Shown: positions 26,071 to 35,318 of the stretch, in pieces | Numbering within the stretch: the stretch's first letter is position 1 | Layout of the letters: the number at the start of each line of letters is the position of its first letter | Source: an uncultured Fodinibius sp. | Lineage (GTDB): Bacteria > Bacteroidota > Rhodothermia > Balneolales > Balneolaceae | Length of the DNA: 64,000 nt | Assembly: GCA_913057775.1 (NCBI GenBank) | Contig: CAJXOG010000008.1 | Span: 62,001-126,000, forward strand | Reading direction: 5' to 3' | Program-made: the position numbers and the translations under genes | Notes under the pieces: generated by a model | Database searches by the model: none | Seen by the model: only the letters and a program-made list of their open reading frames with translations | Told to the model about the DNA's origin: nothing

Positions 26071-27240
26071 TTAACTGTGTTTTATTTGGCCATTACTCGA
26101 ATGATCAGTAGTTCTGCTTTCAAGGATTGGAGCTTGGCTTTTTATGCTTTGAAGAAGGAAAAAACCTAAAGAACTAATATTAGATGCGTGTTCGTGTCCC
26201 GATGAAATATTGGATAAGATCACCACTCCTTTTTTGCTATCCAGATGCAGGACCAGCATTGAGCGATAACCACCTGTACCGCCACTGTGCCAGTACAGCT
26301 GCTTTGCATCTTGTTTGCGGATGAACCAGCCCGAGGCCATGTCCCAATCGCTGTTTACGGTAAAGGTTTTTTGTTGCTGTAGTCTCAAGGCTCTGTTGTT
26401 GGGATCAAAATTAGCTAGCGCAAATTTGGTTAGATTCTCTGCTGTGGAGACAATAGCGCCGGCCCCGGGAATTGCTCCCAAGTCCCAATAGGAGGTTGGG
26501 TTACCTCTCTTGTTAAGTCCGGTGACTAACCTATCTTTAACCAATTCACGTTGCGTTGTAGAGTGCTGCATATTTAGAGGATCAAAAATTCGTTGCTGAA
26601 GCATTTCTTCATATGAGCGTCCATCCACCTTTGTTAATGTATAGCCCAGAATACCCGCCCCGATATTGGAATACTGCCATGCGGTTTCCGATTCGTCGGC
26701 AAGCTCCATTTCGTTGCTCATATAATCCCGCAATTTTTCCTCGTCATAATCTTTATAGGGATTATCCATGTGCCAAAGCGATTCCCAGACAAAGCCGGAG
26801 GGAATGCGTGGCAAGCCCGATGTATGATTGGCCAATTCTTTGAAAGTTATCTGCAAACTGTCGTGAAGTGGAAAGTCCAGGTACTTCTGGATAGGCTGAT
26901 CGAGCTGTAGCTTGTTTTCGGTTGCCAAGTCTGTAAGCAAGGCAGCGGTAAACACCTTGGACAGCGACCCAATTTCAAACACGTTGCTTTTATTATCGAT
27001 GGTTTTCAGCGTGTCATTAGTTCTCACAGCCCCATAAAAGGTGACGCTGCTGTCAGCAATGAAGGCGATGGAAAATTGCGTTTGATTTGGGAAATAGCGG
27101 AGTGTTTGAAAGATACTGTCGATCTGCGTACCGGATACACCGGGACGTGGCTCAAGGTTGTTAACAGCCCTCTCCGGATTACTAACGCTACTACAGGCTG
27201 CAAATACGGCTAAAAATATGATCAGGTATAGTTTTTTCAT
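26071..27240 (-). CDS. Beta-lactamase-fold serine hydrolase, lipoprotein
   Basis: A 389-residue class C beta-lactamase/PBP-like hydrolase. The lipobox is FAACSS. Catalytic elements are SLSK (SxxK, in GSLSKVFTAALL near residue 92), the YSN triad (WQYSNIGAG near residue 193) and HSGGTGG (the KTG-equivalent, near residue 317). Members hydrolyse peptides, esters or, rarely, beta-lactams; here the enzyme is tethered to the envelope. Its stop is 11 bases before the start of the HExxH membrane gene, so the genes are probably co-transcribed. Two more members of this family occur at 32320 and 37974. Confidence 0.85.
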   Translation of the reverse strand: MKKLYLIIFLAVFAACSSVSNPERAVNNLEPRPGVSGTQIDSIFQTLRYFPNQTQFSIAFIADSSVTFYGAVRTNDTLKTIDNKSNVFEIGSLSKVFTAALLTDLATENKLQLDQPIQKYLDFPLHDSLQITFKELANHTSGLPRIPSGFVWESLWHMDNPYKDYDEEKLRDYMSNEMELADESETAWQYSNIGAGILGYTLTKVDGRSYEEMLQQRIFDPLNMQHSTTQRELVKDRLVTGLNKRGNPTSYWDLGAIPGAGAIVSTAENLTKFALANFDPNNRALRLQQQKTFTVNSDWDMASGWFIRKQDAKQLYWHSGGTGGYRSMLVLHLDSKKGVVILSNISSGHEHASNISSLGFFLLQSIKSQAPILESRTTDHSSNGQIKHS

Positions 27241-27244
27241 GGTT

Positions 27245-27915
27245 TTATAGCCTTTCTGGTGAAATAGTTTTCTGTCGCCTGAATAAGATGGCTAGCGAGA
27301 TGGTTGATCCCGGAAAAGTTATTGCCCATAAACTGGCCACAAAGATGAGGGGATGATAGTACATCTGGAATACAAGAAACGGTATTAGCAGGCCATTGGC
27401 AGTGAGAAACCATCGAACCCTTTTTTGCAAACCGTCGCCGGTGAATACTCTGGCCGCGAATAGTGTTGCCACACTCATAAAGCTATATCCCAGTATATCT
27501 ACTGCATATAAAAAAGAGTCGAACGGAGTAAATATCAGCAGCTGAATATCTTGAGTATTCCCACTCATGAGTCGTGGTACAACCAGGGTAAGCTGCACAA
27601 AGTAAACGATGCCAATCAGAACAGTATAGGCTGTTGCAAATGAAAGTCCCAAGTGGCTCCAGATCTTGTCGTTTTCGGAGGCACAGTAGTGAATGCTAAC
27701 CATGAGGATCAAAAATGAGATTCCCAGCAGTAAAGAAGGAGTCAGCAGCCAAACGAGCCCCATAGGAGTGCTCATACTTTCCGGTCCACCTTGTGATCCG
27801 AGTAGTCCCATCCACTCTATTAATTGCGCTATGATGTAGGCGATACTGAACACCGATGAAAATATTGCTGACCAATAGCCTAATGACCGCACCGATGGCG
27901 AGAGTTGTGGTTTCA
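27245..27915 (-). CDS. Polytopic membrane protein, unknown
   Basis: A 223-residue protein with about six transmembrane helices (YWSAIFSSVFSIAYIIAQLI, MGLVWLLTPSLLLGISFLIL, FATAYTVLIGIVYFVQLTLV and others), similar in hydropathy to DUF4386-type proteins. The ATG at 27915 is preceded by GAGAGGAA, which decides the start over an in-frame TTG five codons upstream. It lies 4 bases upstream of the serine hydrolase gene on the same strand, so they form an operon. Confidence 0.6.
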
Positions 27916-27993
27916 TAATTATTCCTCTCAAACTGTATTAAGAAGCGTAAGGAAATAAGCTGAGCCAATATTTTACGCTACAATGATAAAATA

Positions 27994-28019
27994 CCGGAAA
28001 CAGTAACTACTGCTTCCGG
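27994..28019 (-). terminator. Rho-independent terminator after the beta-barrel gene
   Basis: An inverted repeat (CCGGAA and CAGTA arms against TACTG and TTCCGG) forms a long hairpin, followed on the minus strand by TATTTTAT. It lies just after the stop of the 28031 gene. Confidence 0.7.
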
Positions 28020-28030
28020 CTTGAAGGTTG

Positions 28031-28618
28031 TTAGAAGGTTCTCGAAATACCTATTGAGGTATTGAAAACAGTCAAGTCGATATCTGTGGTTGTATTGCCT
28101 ACCTCAATATCTCTGGATAGTGAACGGTAGCGAACACCTGGTTTTAGCATCCAACGGTTGCCAAAATCGAATGCAAGTCCACCCTCAATTTGCCAGCCCA
28201 GTCCGTGACCGGAATCTACAGTAATATCTCCGTCACTACTCTCCACTTCAATATGATTGTAGATACCACCGCCGCGGATATAAAAATCTAATGGTGAGTT
28301 ACCCAACGGATGCAGGTATTCTACACCAAACGTATATCCTGTTTCTTCAAAATCCATGTTTGCACCGGCAAATGAATCATCTGAACTAAAGTGATGCCAC
28401 CCCCATCCTCCAAATACAGAAGTATGTGTCATAAATCGATAGGATAGGATTCCATCAAAACCAAATCCTGTGTTGAGATCGGCATTGCCTAATTCCTGGG
28501 TAGCAAAGTTAATACCTGTCCGGATTTCCCAGCTGATACGGCTTTGAGCACTGGCTACCTGTACGGTTAACATAAGTACCATTCCAAGAATTGATAAAAG
28601 TGATATGAGTCGTTTCAT
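28031..28618 (-). CDS. Outer-membrane beta-barrel protein, OmpA/opacity-like
   Basis: A 195-residue protein with a cleavable signal peptide (LTVQVASAQS) and about eight alternating strands (GFGFDGILSYRFMTHTSVF, YTFGVEYLHPLGN, LDFYIRGGGIYNH, GWQIEGGLAFDFGNRWML, LKPGVRYRSLS) that end in Phe, typical of small eight-stranded barrels. There is no peptidoglycan-binding domain, so it is a stand-alone barrel. It is monocistronic with its own terminator. The function is unknown. Confidence 0.75.
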   Translation of the reverse strand: MKRLISLLSILGMVLMLTVQVASAQSRISWEIRTGINFATQELGNADLNTGFGFDGILSYRFMTHTSVFGGWGWHHFSSDDSFAGANMDFEETGYTFGVEYLHPLGNSPLDFYIRGGGIYNHIEVESSDGDITVDSGHGLGWQIEGGLAFDFGNRWMLKPGVRYRSLSRDIEVGNTTTDIDLTVFNTSIGISRTF

Positions 28619-28934
28619 GATACGTCCTTATTAAGATTAAAATCATATCGTACTACTCTGCAAAATCCAGAGCTCAGTACTACTTTTATCAATGCAATTA
28701 ATGTGCCCATATGAGAAAATCAGGGTGATACTTATCGAATGATATTAATGGCTGAAAATAATATACCTGCTGTCGGTTAGGGTATGCAGATCTGCGAATT
28801 TAGACTTGGATTTATCGCAAGATTGCAATAGTGAGATACACAAAATGAAGTCTCATTCAATTAATTGTGAGGGCATCATATTGGCACAATCTTTTCTGTA
28901 TAAGTAACGTACTGTGATCTATAACTGACTCGCT
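28619..28934. other. Divergent intergenic region, nothing coding seen
   Basis: This region lies between the beta-barrel gene and the plus-strand operon at 28935. It is A+T-rich and should hold both promoters. No convincing operator or fragment of a gene was recognised. Confidence 0.4.
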
Positions 28935-29813
28935 ATGAAATACCGGAAATCAATTACCATTTTGTCATCGATAATAATTTTACTGGCTGTTGTCGCTGCA
29001 TCAATGGGCATTTTTTCAACCGGCGGTCCCGGTCCGTATGATATTGAAACGGTAAGAGGAGAAACGGTGACTGTTTATGGGAAAGGACTCTATAAACACA
29101 TGTCGCAGGACGTTGCTCCGCAGGGCATCGCCCAGGATTATGTCACCCTGTTAGTAGCAGTGCCACTGCTATTGCTATCACTTATTTGGGCTCTCAAAGG
29201 GTCTCTCAAAGGTCAATTTCTCCTGGCCGGTACGCTGGGATACTTCCTGGTGACATACCTGTTTTACCTGGTGATGGGGATGTATAATGTGTTGTTTCTT
29301 GTATATGTGATACTTCTCGGCACATCATTTTTTGCATTTGCTCAGACGCTGCTTTCATTCGACCTCACCAATCTGGCTGAACGATTTCACGAATCCACGC
29401 CAGTAAAATGGGTAGGGGGATTCCTGATTTTTAACAGTCTGGCCATCGGGGTCATGTGGTTGCAGGTGATTGTACCGCCACTGTTGGACGGGTCGATCAT
29501 TCCCGGGCAAGTGGAGCATTACACCACATTAATCGTACAGGGGCTGGATCTCGGCTTACTTTTGCCACTCTCCTTTGTTTCCGGCGTACTGTTTATTAAG
29601 AAAAAGCCGTTTGGGTATTTACTTACCCCCGTTTACTTCATTTTCTTGTCTATATTGATGACAGCCCTGACCGCAAAAGTTGTTGCTATGGGTGTGCTTG
29701 GGCAAAATGTGATGCCGGCAATCGTAATTATACCATTCTTCGGATTGGTCTCTATTATTTGCTCGGTTCTAATTTTTAAAAATATCAGGGAGGCAGCTCA
29801 TGAACACGCCTGA
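28935..29813 (+). CDS. Integral membrane protein, operon leader
   Basis: A 292-residue polytopic protein. An initial membrane helix (SITILSSIIILLAVVAASMGIF) is followed by an outer segment of about 50 residues (GGPGPYDIETVRGETVTVYG) and seven or eight more transmembrane helices. I recognise no family. It overlaps the next gene by 14 bases and is the first member of a five- or six-gene operon with several overlaps (28935-33929). Confidence 0.65.
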   Translation: MKYRKSITILSSIIILLAVVAASMGIFSTGGPGPYDIETVRGETVTVYGKGLYKHMSQDVAPQGIAQDYVTLLVAVPLLLLSLIWALKGSLKGQFLLAGTLGYFLVTYLFYLVMGMYNVLFLVYVILLGTSFFAFAQTLLSFDLTNLAERFHESTPVKWVGGFLIFNSLAIGVMWLQVIVPPLLDGSIIPGQVEHYTTLIVQGLDLGLLLPLSFVSGVLFIKKKPFGYLLTPVYFIFLSILMTALTAKVVAMGVLGQNVMPAIVIIPFFGLVSIICSVLIFKNIREAAHEHA

Positions 29814-30252
29814 CAAAAGACCTATCAGTTTCTATGGGCTTTTGACTTTATTGTTTTTCCAGGCAGCAAGCGGACTGTATGGCGGGGCCGCTTTGATATG
29901 GGATCCTACCGGTGATGTTCTGGCATTACCGACGACCCTTCTTGAGGGGACACCCTTTCACAATTTTCTGATTCCCGGCATTATCCTTTTCACTTTTTTG
30001 GGGGTTCTTCCGCTGATTGTATTCTTTGGCTCGTGGCAGCGAAAACCATGGGCATGGCTTGGAGCAGTATTGATAAGTATAGCATTGATTATTTGGATTG
30101 GTGTGCAAATAGCAATGATCGGCTATGCATCTGAACCACCGCTGCAACTTATTTATGGGTTAATGGGGATCTTATTATTGATTTTAACCCAACTGCCGAG
30201 GGTACGTGCGTCACTTCAGTCAAAATCTAAGCATTATGAAACCAACAGTTGA
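29800..30252 (+). CDS. Small integral membrane protein, unknown
   Basis: A 150-residue protein with about four transmembrane helices (FYGLLTLLFFQAASGLYGG, FLIPGIILFTFLGVLPLIVFF, WAWLGAVLISIALIIWIGVQ and LIYGLMGILLLILTQL). It overlaps both neighbours, which implies translational coupling. The function is unknown. Confidence 0.65.
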   Translation: MNTPDKRPISFYGLLTLLFFQAASGLYGGAALIWDPTGDVLALPTTLLEGTPFHNFLIPGIILFTFLGVLPLIVFFGSWQRKPWAWLGAVLISIALIIWIGVQIAMIGYASEPPLQLIYGLMGILLLILTQLPRVRASLQSKSKHYETNS

Positions 30253-31231
30253 TTTAGAAAGGCTTATAGAATATGCGATAAAAGCACCATCGGGACACAA
30301 TACTCAGCCCTGGCACTTCACCATTGGAGAAGGTGAAATCCACATTCATCCTGATTTTAATCGAGCATTACCGGTGGTGGACAGCGATAATCACGCCCTG
30401 TATATAAGCCTGGGATGCGCTGTCGAAAATATTGTTTTGGCCGCAAGCCACTATAAAATGCGGGCTGATGTTCGCATTTCTCAAAAAGATAATGAACCCC
30501 ATTTTATTACGATCTCAGTGGAAAGCGATAGCACCATTGAAAAGGACGAACTCTTTGACTATATCTCTGAGCGGCAATCCACCAGAAATGAATATACCGA
30601 CAAAGAAGTGCCGAAGAGGGACTTAAAGGAATTGAAAAATTCCTTTGAATTTGAGGGTGTTGATCTGATAACCCTAACCGAGGAAAGTGAAATTGATGAA
30701 CTGGAACCGCTTATCATTGAAGGGAGTAATAGGCAGTTTCAAAATAAGGATTTCGTTAAGGAACTAGTTGACTGGTTCCGGTTTTCAAAAGCCGAGGCAG
30801 AAAAGAAAGGCGATGGACTGTGGATCAAAAGTATGGGACTGCCCAACATGCCTCGTTTTATTGGCAACATCGTGATGAAACATTTTGTCACTGCAAAAAG
30901 CGAGGCAAAACGCTGGAAGAAGCTTATCGATGCAACATCTGGATTTGCACTGTTTACCACAGCTCAAAACGATATTGCTCACTGGATTAGGCTGGGACGG
31001 TCTTTTCAACGGTTTGGACTCACTGCAACGAAACTGGATATCAGCCATGCCCACGTGAACATGCCATGTGAAGAACTGGAGGTAAGAAAGGAGCTCGCCG
31101 CAAAATTTAACCTTGGCTCGAAGCACCCTCTTCTCTTAATCCGATTCGGCTATTCTGAACCAATGCCCTATTCATCAAGAAGAGATTTGGAAGAAGTGCT
31201 AACAAACAAAAAGGGAAAAACTCATGGCTAA
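30236..31231 (+). CDS. Nitroreductase-fold (Acg-like) protein
   Basis: A protein of 331 residues from the ATG at 30236, which sits inside the end of the previous gene. It begins with APSGHNTQPWHF, the FMN-binding opening of nitroreductases, and continues with RQSTRNEYTD, another conserved flavin contact. The length and the poor match elsewhere fit the Acg-type branch of duplicated or degenerate nitroreductases rather than a classical enzyme. An upstream in-frame ATG (30206) would add ten residues but has no good ribosome-binding site. It overlaps the next gene by 8 bases. Confidence 0.75.
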   Translation: MKPTVDLERLIEYAIKAPSGHNTQPWHFTIGEGEIHIHPDFNRALPVVDSDNHALYISLGCAVENIVLAASHYKMRADVRISQKDNEPHFITISVESDSTIEKDELFDYISERQSTRNEYTDKEVPKRDLKELKNSFEFEGVDLITLTEESEIDELEPLIIEGSNRQFQNKDFVKELVDWFRFSKAEAEKKGDGLWIKSMGLPNMPRFIGNIVMKHFVTAKSEAKRWKKLIDATSGFALFTTAQNDIAHWIRLGRSFQRFGLTATKLDISHAHVNMPCEELEVRKELAAKFNLGSKHPLLLIRFGYSEPMPYSSRRDLEEVLTNKKGKTHG

Positions 31232-32342
31232 AATATTTTTTTCACTCATCATCTTTCTTCATGGATTGATTCATATTCTGGGATTTGTCAAAGCGTTTGA
31301 ATTAGCGCAGGTTGACCAACTAACACAGGACATATCCAAACCTGTTGGATTGCTTTGGCTATTTTCTTCTCTTCTTTTTCTTCTGGTACTGGCTCTTTAT
31401 CTGAAGGGAAATGACATGTGGTGGATAATTGGAATGGTAGCAGTAGTTTTGTCCCAGATTCTCATTATTCTTTCCTGGAGTGACGCCAAATTTGGCACTA
31501 TTGCCAATATCATTTTGATGGTACCTATCATTATAGCTTTTGCCGGTCAATTGCCGAATAGTTATCAAAATCAATTTAAAACAGAGGTTGAAAAAAGGGT
31601 AAATCAAAATATTGCGGAAAACCTTCTAGCTGAAGGGGACATTGCCCATCTTCCGGCGCCCGTACAAAAGTACCTCAGGTATACCGGGGCCATTGGGAAA
31701 GAAAAACCCCATAATTTCCGAGCTGTTTTCAAAGGTCAATTTAAACCCAGTCCGGATTCTGAATACCTTGATGTAACGGCCATTCAATACAACTTTTTCG
31801 ATCCGCCTTCCAGACTCTTTTTTATGGAGTCTTCGATGTATGGAGTACCTATAGAAGGGCTCCACAGGTATGTAGGGTCAACGGCTTCGATGCAGATAAA
31901 AATGGCCTCTTTGCTTGAAGTTGTGAATGCAAGAGGCCCGGAAATGAATAGGAGTGAAACGGTCACCCTGTTCAATGATATGTGTTTTCTTGCACCAGCT
32001 GCACTAATTGATAAAAGTATTAAATGGGAAATTATTGACTCTACTACGGTAAACGCAACGTATACGAACCAAGGAAATACCATAAAAGCTACACTCTATT
32101 TCAATGAGAATGGCGAATTAATCAACTTTTCATCAGAAGATAGATCTGCATCAGCCGATGGTAAAAATTACAGTAACTACAGATGGACTACCCCATTAGG
32201 AGAGTATCAAGATTTTGAAGGAAGAAAACTGCCATCTCGTGGTAAAGCAGTTTGGCACAAGCCGGAAGGAGAATATACCTACATAAAATTACATCTAGTG
32301 GAAATAAATTATAACTGCGATGAAATGGAATGGCTTAAATAG
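31224..32342 (+). CDS. DUF6544-like membrane protein
   Basis: A 372-residue protein with three or four N-terminal transmembrane helices (residues ~5-110) and a soluble domain that begins LPAPVQKYLRYTGAIG. It continues with RAVFKGQF, PPSRLFFMESSMYGVPIEGL and NDMCFLAPAALID, a pattern I associate with the DUF6544 (formerly DUF6920) family. The fold is a beta-rich ligand-binding type, and no reaction is known. The gene overlaps the nitroreductase-like gene before it and the serine hydrolase after it, so all are translated together. Confidence 0.7.
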   Translation: MAKIFFSLIIFLHGLIHILGFVKAFELAQVDQLTQDISKPVGLLWLFSSLLFLLVLALYLKGNDMWWIIGMVAVVLSQILIILSWSDAKFGTIANIILMVPIIIAFAGQLPNSYQNQFKTEVEKRVNQNIAENLLAEGDIAHLPAPVQKYLRYTGAIGKEKPHNFRAVFKGQFKPSPDSEYLDVTAIQYNFFDPPSRLFFMESSMYGVPIEGLHRYVGSTASMQIKMASLLEVVNARGPEMNRSETVTLFNDMCFLAPAALIDKSIKWEIIDSTTVNATYTNQGNTIKATLYFNENGELINFSSEDRSASADGKNYSNYRWTTPLGEYQDFEGRKLPSRGKAVWHKPEGEYTYIKLHLVEINYNCDEMEWLK

Positions 32343-33858
32343 CCTGATAGAGAAATTGATCAAACAAAGAATTCATCAATTGTCAGTCCTCTCAATTATA
32401 CTCTTGGTAAGTGTGGGATGCACTTCTCAATCAATAGAACAGGGAGGCCCGGTTGATACCTTTACTCAACATCTGGATAACCGTGTTTTGACCTTGATGG
32501 ACTGGTACAATATACCCGGTACCTCCATAGCACTTGTTACCGATGGGAAGTTAGTATGGTCTAATGCCTATGGCTACGCTGACATTGACCGGGGAAAGGC
32601 GATGAGCGTCGATGCAATCTGCCGGGCGGAATCTATTTCAAAGCCAGTGACCGCCTGGGGCGTAATGAAATTAGTAGAGCGGGGCCTGTTCAACCTGGAT
32701 GATCCAGTCCAGCAATACCTGCGTGATTTTTCCCTGCCTGAATCAGAATACAATATAAATGACGTAACTATCCGAAGATTGTTGAGCAATAGTGCCGGGA
32801 TGCCCTTGGGATCATTTGGTGAGGAATATTCGCCAAATAGCGAGAAACCCTCACTGAGGCAGTACCTAAGAAAGGAGGTACATTTGGAATATGTACCGGG
32901 GACAAAGTTTGAATATTCCAATCCCGGTTTCAACCTTTTGGAACTACTCATCGAAGAAGTGACCGGGCGGGACTTTAACGAGTATATGGAGAATGAGGTG
33001 TTGCTACCCTTGGGCATGCATAACTCAAGTTTTAACTGGAATGAAGAAATGGTCTCAAGAGTGCCCATGGGATACGATCTAAAGGGCAAACCGATTTCCC
33101 CGTATGTGTACCCGTACAAAGCGTCGGGCGGCCTGTTTTCAACTGTTGAAGATATTGCACGCTTTGCAATTGCTGAGATCCCCACGAGTAAAGGAGAGCA
33201 GAAGGTGCTCAATGAGGAAAGTCTCCAGGCTATGCAAAGCCCACATATCGAAACATCCGGTATCTATGGATTTGTGGCTGAAGCGTATGGATTTGGCCAC
33301 TTCATAGAAACACTGCCGGGTGGCAAGAAGGCGATCTGGCATGGGGGGCAAGGTCATGGGTGGATGACTCACTTTCATATTATTCCGGAAACAGGTGACG
33401 GTATTGTCATATTCACCAATAGTCAGCGTAGTTGGCCCTTTATGGCAACTATTTTGAAAGAATGGTCCGAATGGACAGGTGAAGGCACGGTAAAATTCAG
33501 CGTAATTAACAAAGCAGTAGTTGCTTTGTGGATTGTAACCGGAGCAATTTTTCTAATTGCACTCTACCTCGGCGGAAAAGCTATCTATGGACTATTTACA
33601 AATAAGCGCAGGCTGTTACTTTCACTGCATCACTATTCCAAAATTCGTGTTATTGAATTCATTCTCTGGGCTGTACTGACTGCTATTCTGTTGTGGTCGG
33701 TCAGCCAAGATTATCTATTCATATCATCTATTTTTCCTGCTGGTGCTTCCTTGTTAGGATGGGGATTATTGTTGCTGTCGTTCGTCCTGTTATTCTCAAT
33801 TATTTTCCCGATTTATGAGAGTTCCAAATATTCCCCCTCTAGATTCAGTACCACATGA
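32320..33858 (+). CDS. Beta-lactamase-fold serine hydrolase with C-terminal membrane domain
   Basis: A 512-residue lipoprotein (lipobox LLVSVGC) with SISK (SxxK, in AESISKPVTAWG), the YSN motif (EYSNPGFNLLELL) and HGGQGHGWMTHF in the KTG-equivalent position. The last ~130 residues add three or four transmembrane helices (VALWIVTGAIFLIALYLGGK, IEFILWAVLTAILLWSV and others), an architecture found in some peptidase S12-like proteins. The start overlaps the preceding gene by 23 bases. The substrate is unknown. Confidence 0.85.
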   Translation: MKWNGLNSLIEKLIKQRIHQLSVLSIILLVSVGCTSQSIEQGGPVDTFTQHLDNRVLTLMDWYNIPGTSIALVTDGKLVWSNAYGYADIDRGKAMSVDAICRAESISKPVTAWGVMKLVERGLFNLDDPVQQYLRDFSLPESEYNINDVTIRRLLSNSAGMPLGSFGEEYSPNSEKPSLRQYLRKEVHLEYVPGTKFEYSNPGFNLLELLIEEVTGRDFNEYMENEVLLPLGMHNSSFNWNEEMVSRVPMGYDLKGKPISPYVYPYKASGGLFSTVEDIARFAIAEIPTSKGEQKVLNEESLQAMQSPHIETSGIYGFVAEAYGFGHFIETLPGGKKAIWHGGQGHGWMTHFHIIPETGDGIVIFTNSQRSWPFMATILKEWSEWTGEGTVKFSVINKAVVALWIVTGAIFLIALYLGGKAIYGLFTNKRRLLLSLHHYSKIRVIEFILWAVLTAILLWSVSQDYLFISSIFPAGASLLGWGLLLLSFVLLFSIIFPIYESSKYSPSRFSTT

Positions 33859-33929
33859 AATGGCTATCATTAATATTTCTTCTACTTTTATTTGCCTCTG
33901 GCTGTACAGGAAAAACAGACGAAAATTGA
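33855..33929 (+). CDS. Tiny lipoprotein-like ORF (24 aa)
   Basis: The start overlaps the stop of the hydrolase gene in an ATGA arrangement. The 24 residues form a complete lipoprotein signal with lipobox FASGC followed by only eight residues (TGKTDEN at the end). It could be a short lipoprotein of the entericidin kind or a truncated larger lipoprotein. Confidence 0.5.
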   Translation: MKWLSLIFLLLLFASGCTGKTDEN

Positions 33930-34011
33930 TTATTACAGAACAGCAGAGAGTTAAGGAAAGAACAGAAGCATACAAAAGCTAATTGAAACTATGAATAATG
34001 GAGAAATAATT

Positions 34012-34437
34012 ATGGATCACGTTGTATACCTTGATGCGAAAGCAAATGAGTTGGAAAGATTATTGGATGGACGTAAAACAATGATTATTCGTGGGGCAAC
34101 CGGGAGAAAATTACCATACGGAAGAGTTAACGAAGGTGATATTTTATACTTCATCAATAATAATGCAGAAGGCGTTATTAAAGCGAAAGCAATTGTAAAT
34201 ACAGTATATAATTCTGAGAAAATGTCTTCCGAAGAATCAATTTCTTTGGTAAAAGAGAATCAGGACAAACTACAATTAACGGATGCTCAGTTTAAAAAGT
34301 GGGCTGGTAAAAGATATATAGTTCTAATTGAATTAAAGAGAATAGAGGAAATAGAATCATTTGTAATAGATAAAAGCAGTTATGGGAATATGGATGATTG
34401 GCTTCCAGTAGAAAAAATTGAAACAGTTAGAATTTAG
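34012..34437 (+). CDS. ASCH/PUA-like small protein
   Basis: A protein of 141 residues from the ATG at 34012, which has a GGAG ribosome-binding site 12 bases upstream; an earlier in-frame ATG exists at 33991. The sequence has an ASCH/PUA-like look: LDGRKTMIIRG, LPYGRVNEGDILYFINN, a beta strand GVIKAKAIVNTVYN, and a final strand IELKRIEEI. Such domains bind RNA or modified nucleotides. The assignment is tentative and the biological role unknown. It lies between the hydrolase operon and the msr pseudogenes. Confidence 0.5.
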   Translation: MDHVVYLDAKANELERLLDGRKTMIIRGATGRKLPYGRVNEGDILYFINNNAEGVIKAKAIVNTVYNSEKMSSEESISLVKENQDKLQLTDAQFKKWAGKRYIVLIELKRIEEIESFVIDKSSYGNMDDWLPVEKIETVRI

Positions 34438-34446
34438 AGTACATTT

Positions 34447-34714
34447 TTAAGCGGGATTAATGATTACAACACTCCATATAGGATCTTCCCAAAGATCTGA
34501 ATTATCGATCTCTTTCAGCGACCGTTCGGCAATTTCTTTTTGCTTCTCATTGTAATAGAAAATGACCGATCGATATTGTGGCCTTTGCTGAATTTTGGCT
34601 TTCTATTTGTCCCTCATCTTTGGATGATACCTAATTGTTTGGGCCGGAAGTTGTTATTGCCGTGATACTTATCAATAAGAGGCCGGTTAATATGATTGTG
34701 GTTAGCTTACTCAT
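34447..34714 (-). pseudogene. msrA: Deleted msrA remnant (methionine-S-sulfoxide reductase)
   Basis: On the minus strand the beginning is a signal peptide from the ATG at 34712-34714 (MSKLTTIILTGLLLISITAI), closed by a TAG at 34631-34633. The far end encodes the MsrA C-terminal region, QQRPQYRSVIFYYNEKQKEI, then EDPIWSVVIINPA and a TAA at 34447-34449. The segment between, which includes the catalytic GCFWC region, is absent. The start overlaps the restored msrB stop in an ATGA arrangement, showing that the two were an operon. The gene cannot make an active enzyme. Confidence 0.75.
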
Positions 34715-35318
34715 TGCTGTACCTCACTTTGATTTTCTAAATTAGCATTCTTTTCAAACTGGAGGGCGGTTGAATTCATACAATATCGCACCCCGTTGGT
34801 TCTGGACCGTCCTCGAATACATGGCCAATATGGGAACCACATCTGGCACATACTATTTCGGTACGGGTCATGAAATAGGAGTTTTCTTCCCGTTCTCCCA
34901 CAACCTTTTTATGAATCGGCGCCCAAAAGCTGGGCCATCCGGTACCAGATTTATACTTGGTATCGGAATGAAAAAGCGGCAGCCTACATGCTCGGCAATA
35001 ATATATCCCGTCTTCCTTGTTATCCCAGTACTCATTGGTGTAGGGTATTTCCGTTCCCTGTTTTCGGAGAATCCTATATTCGGACTTGGTAAGTTGTTTC
35101 CTCCATTCTTCTTCGGTTTTGGTGATTTTCTCGATTTCGAAATCAATAGTATCAGCCGACACGCTCTTTATAATTTGCTGAGCAAGAGCGGAAGAATGCA
35201 TTGTTGCATGCTTGGGCGTATCAGAAAACTCCTTCGAACCACAAGACTGCAGAAACAGTATCGGTATTACTAACACCAAGAAGATATTTGGAGGCAGTAG
35301 TTCTTTAGCGTGATGCAT
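34711..35318 (-). pseudogene. msrB: Frameshifted msrB (methionine-R-sulfoxide reductase)
   Basis: The first ~180 residues form a nearly complete MsrB with a lipoprotein-like leader (LFLQSCGS). The zinc pairs CRAC and CARC, GTGWPSFW and GHVFEDGPEPTG are all visible. The frame then ends prematurely at CDIV. In the next frame the sequence continues GVRYCMNSTALQFEKN to a TGA at 34711-34713, which is the missing C-terminus with the catalytic Cys of RYCxN. One base is missing in the C run at 34791-34794. This is either a real mutation or a homopolymer sequencing error. If real, the enzyme lacks its nucleophile. Confidence 0.8.
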
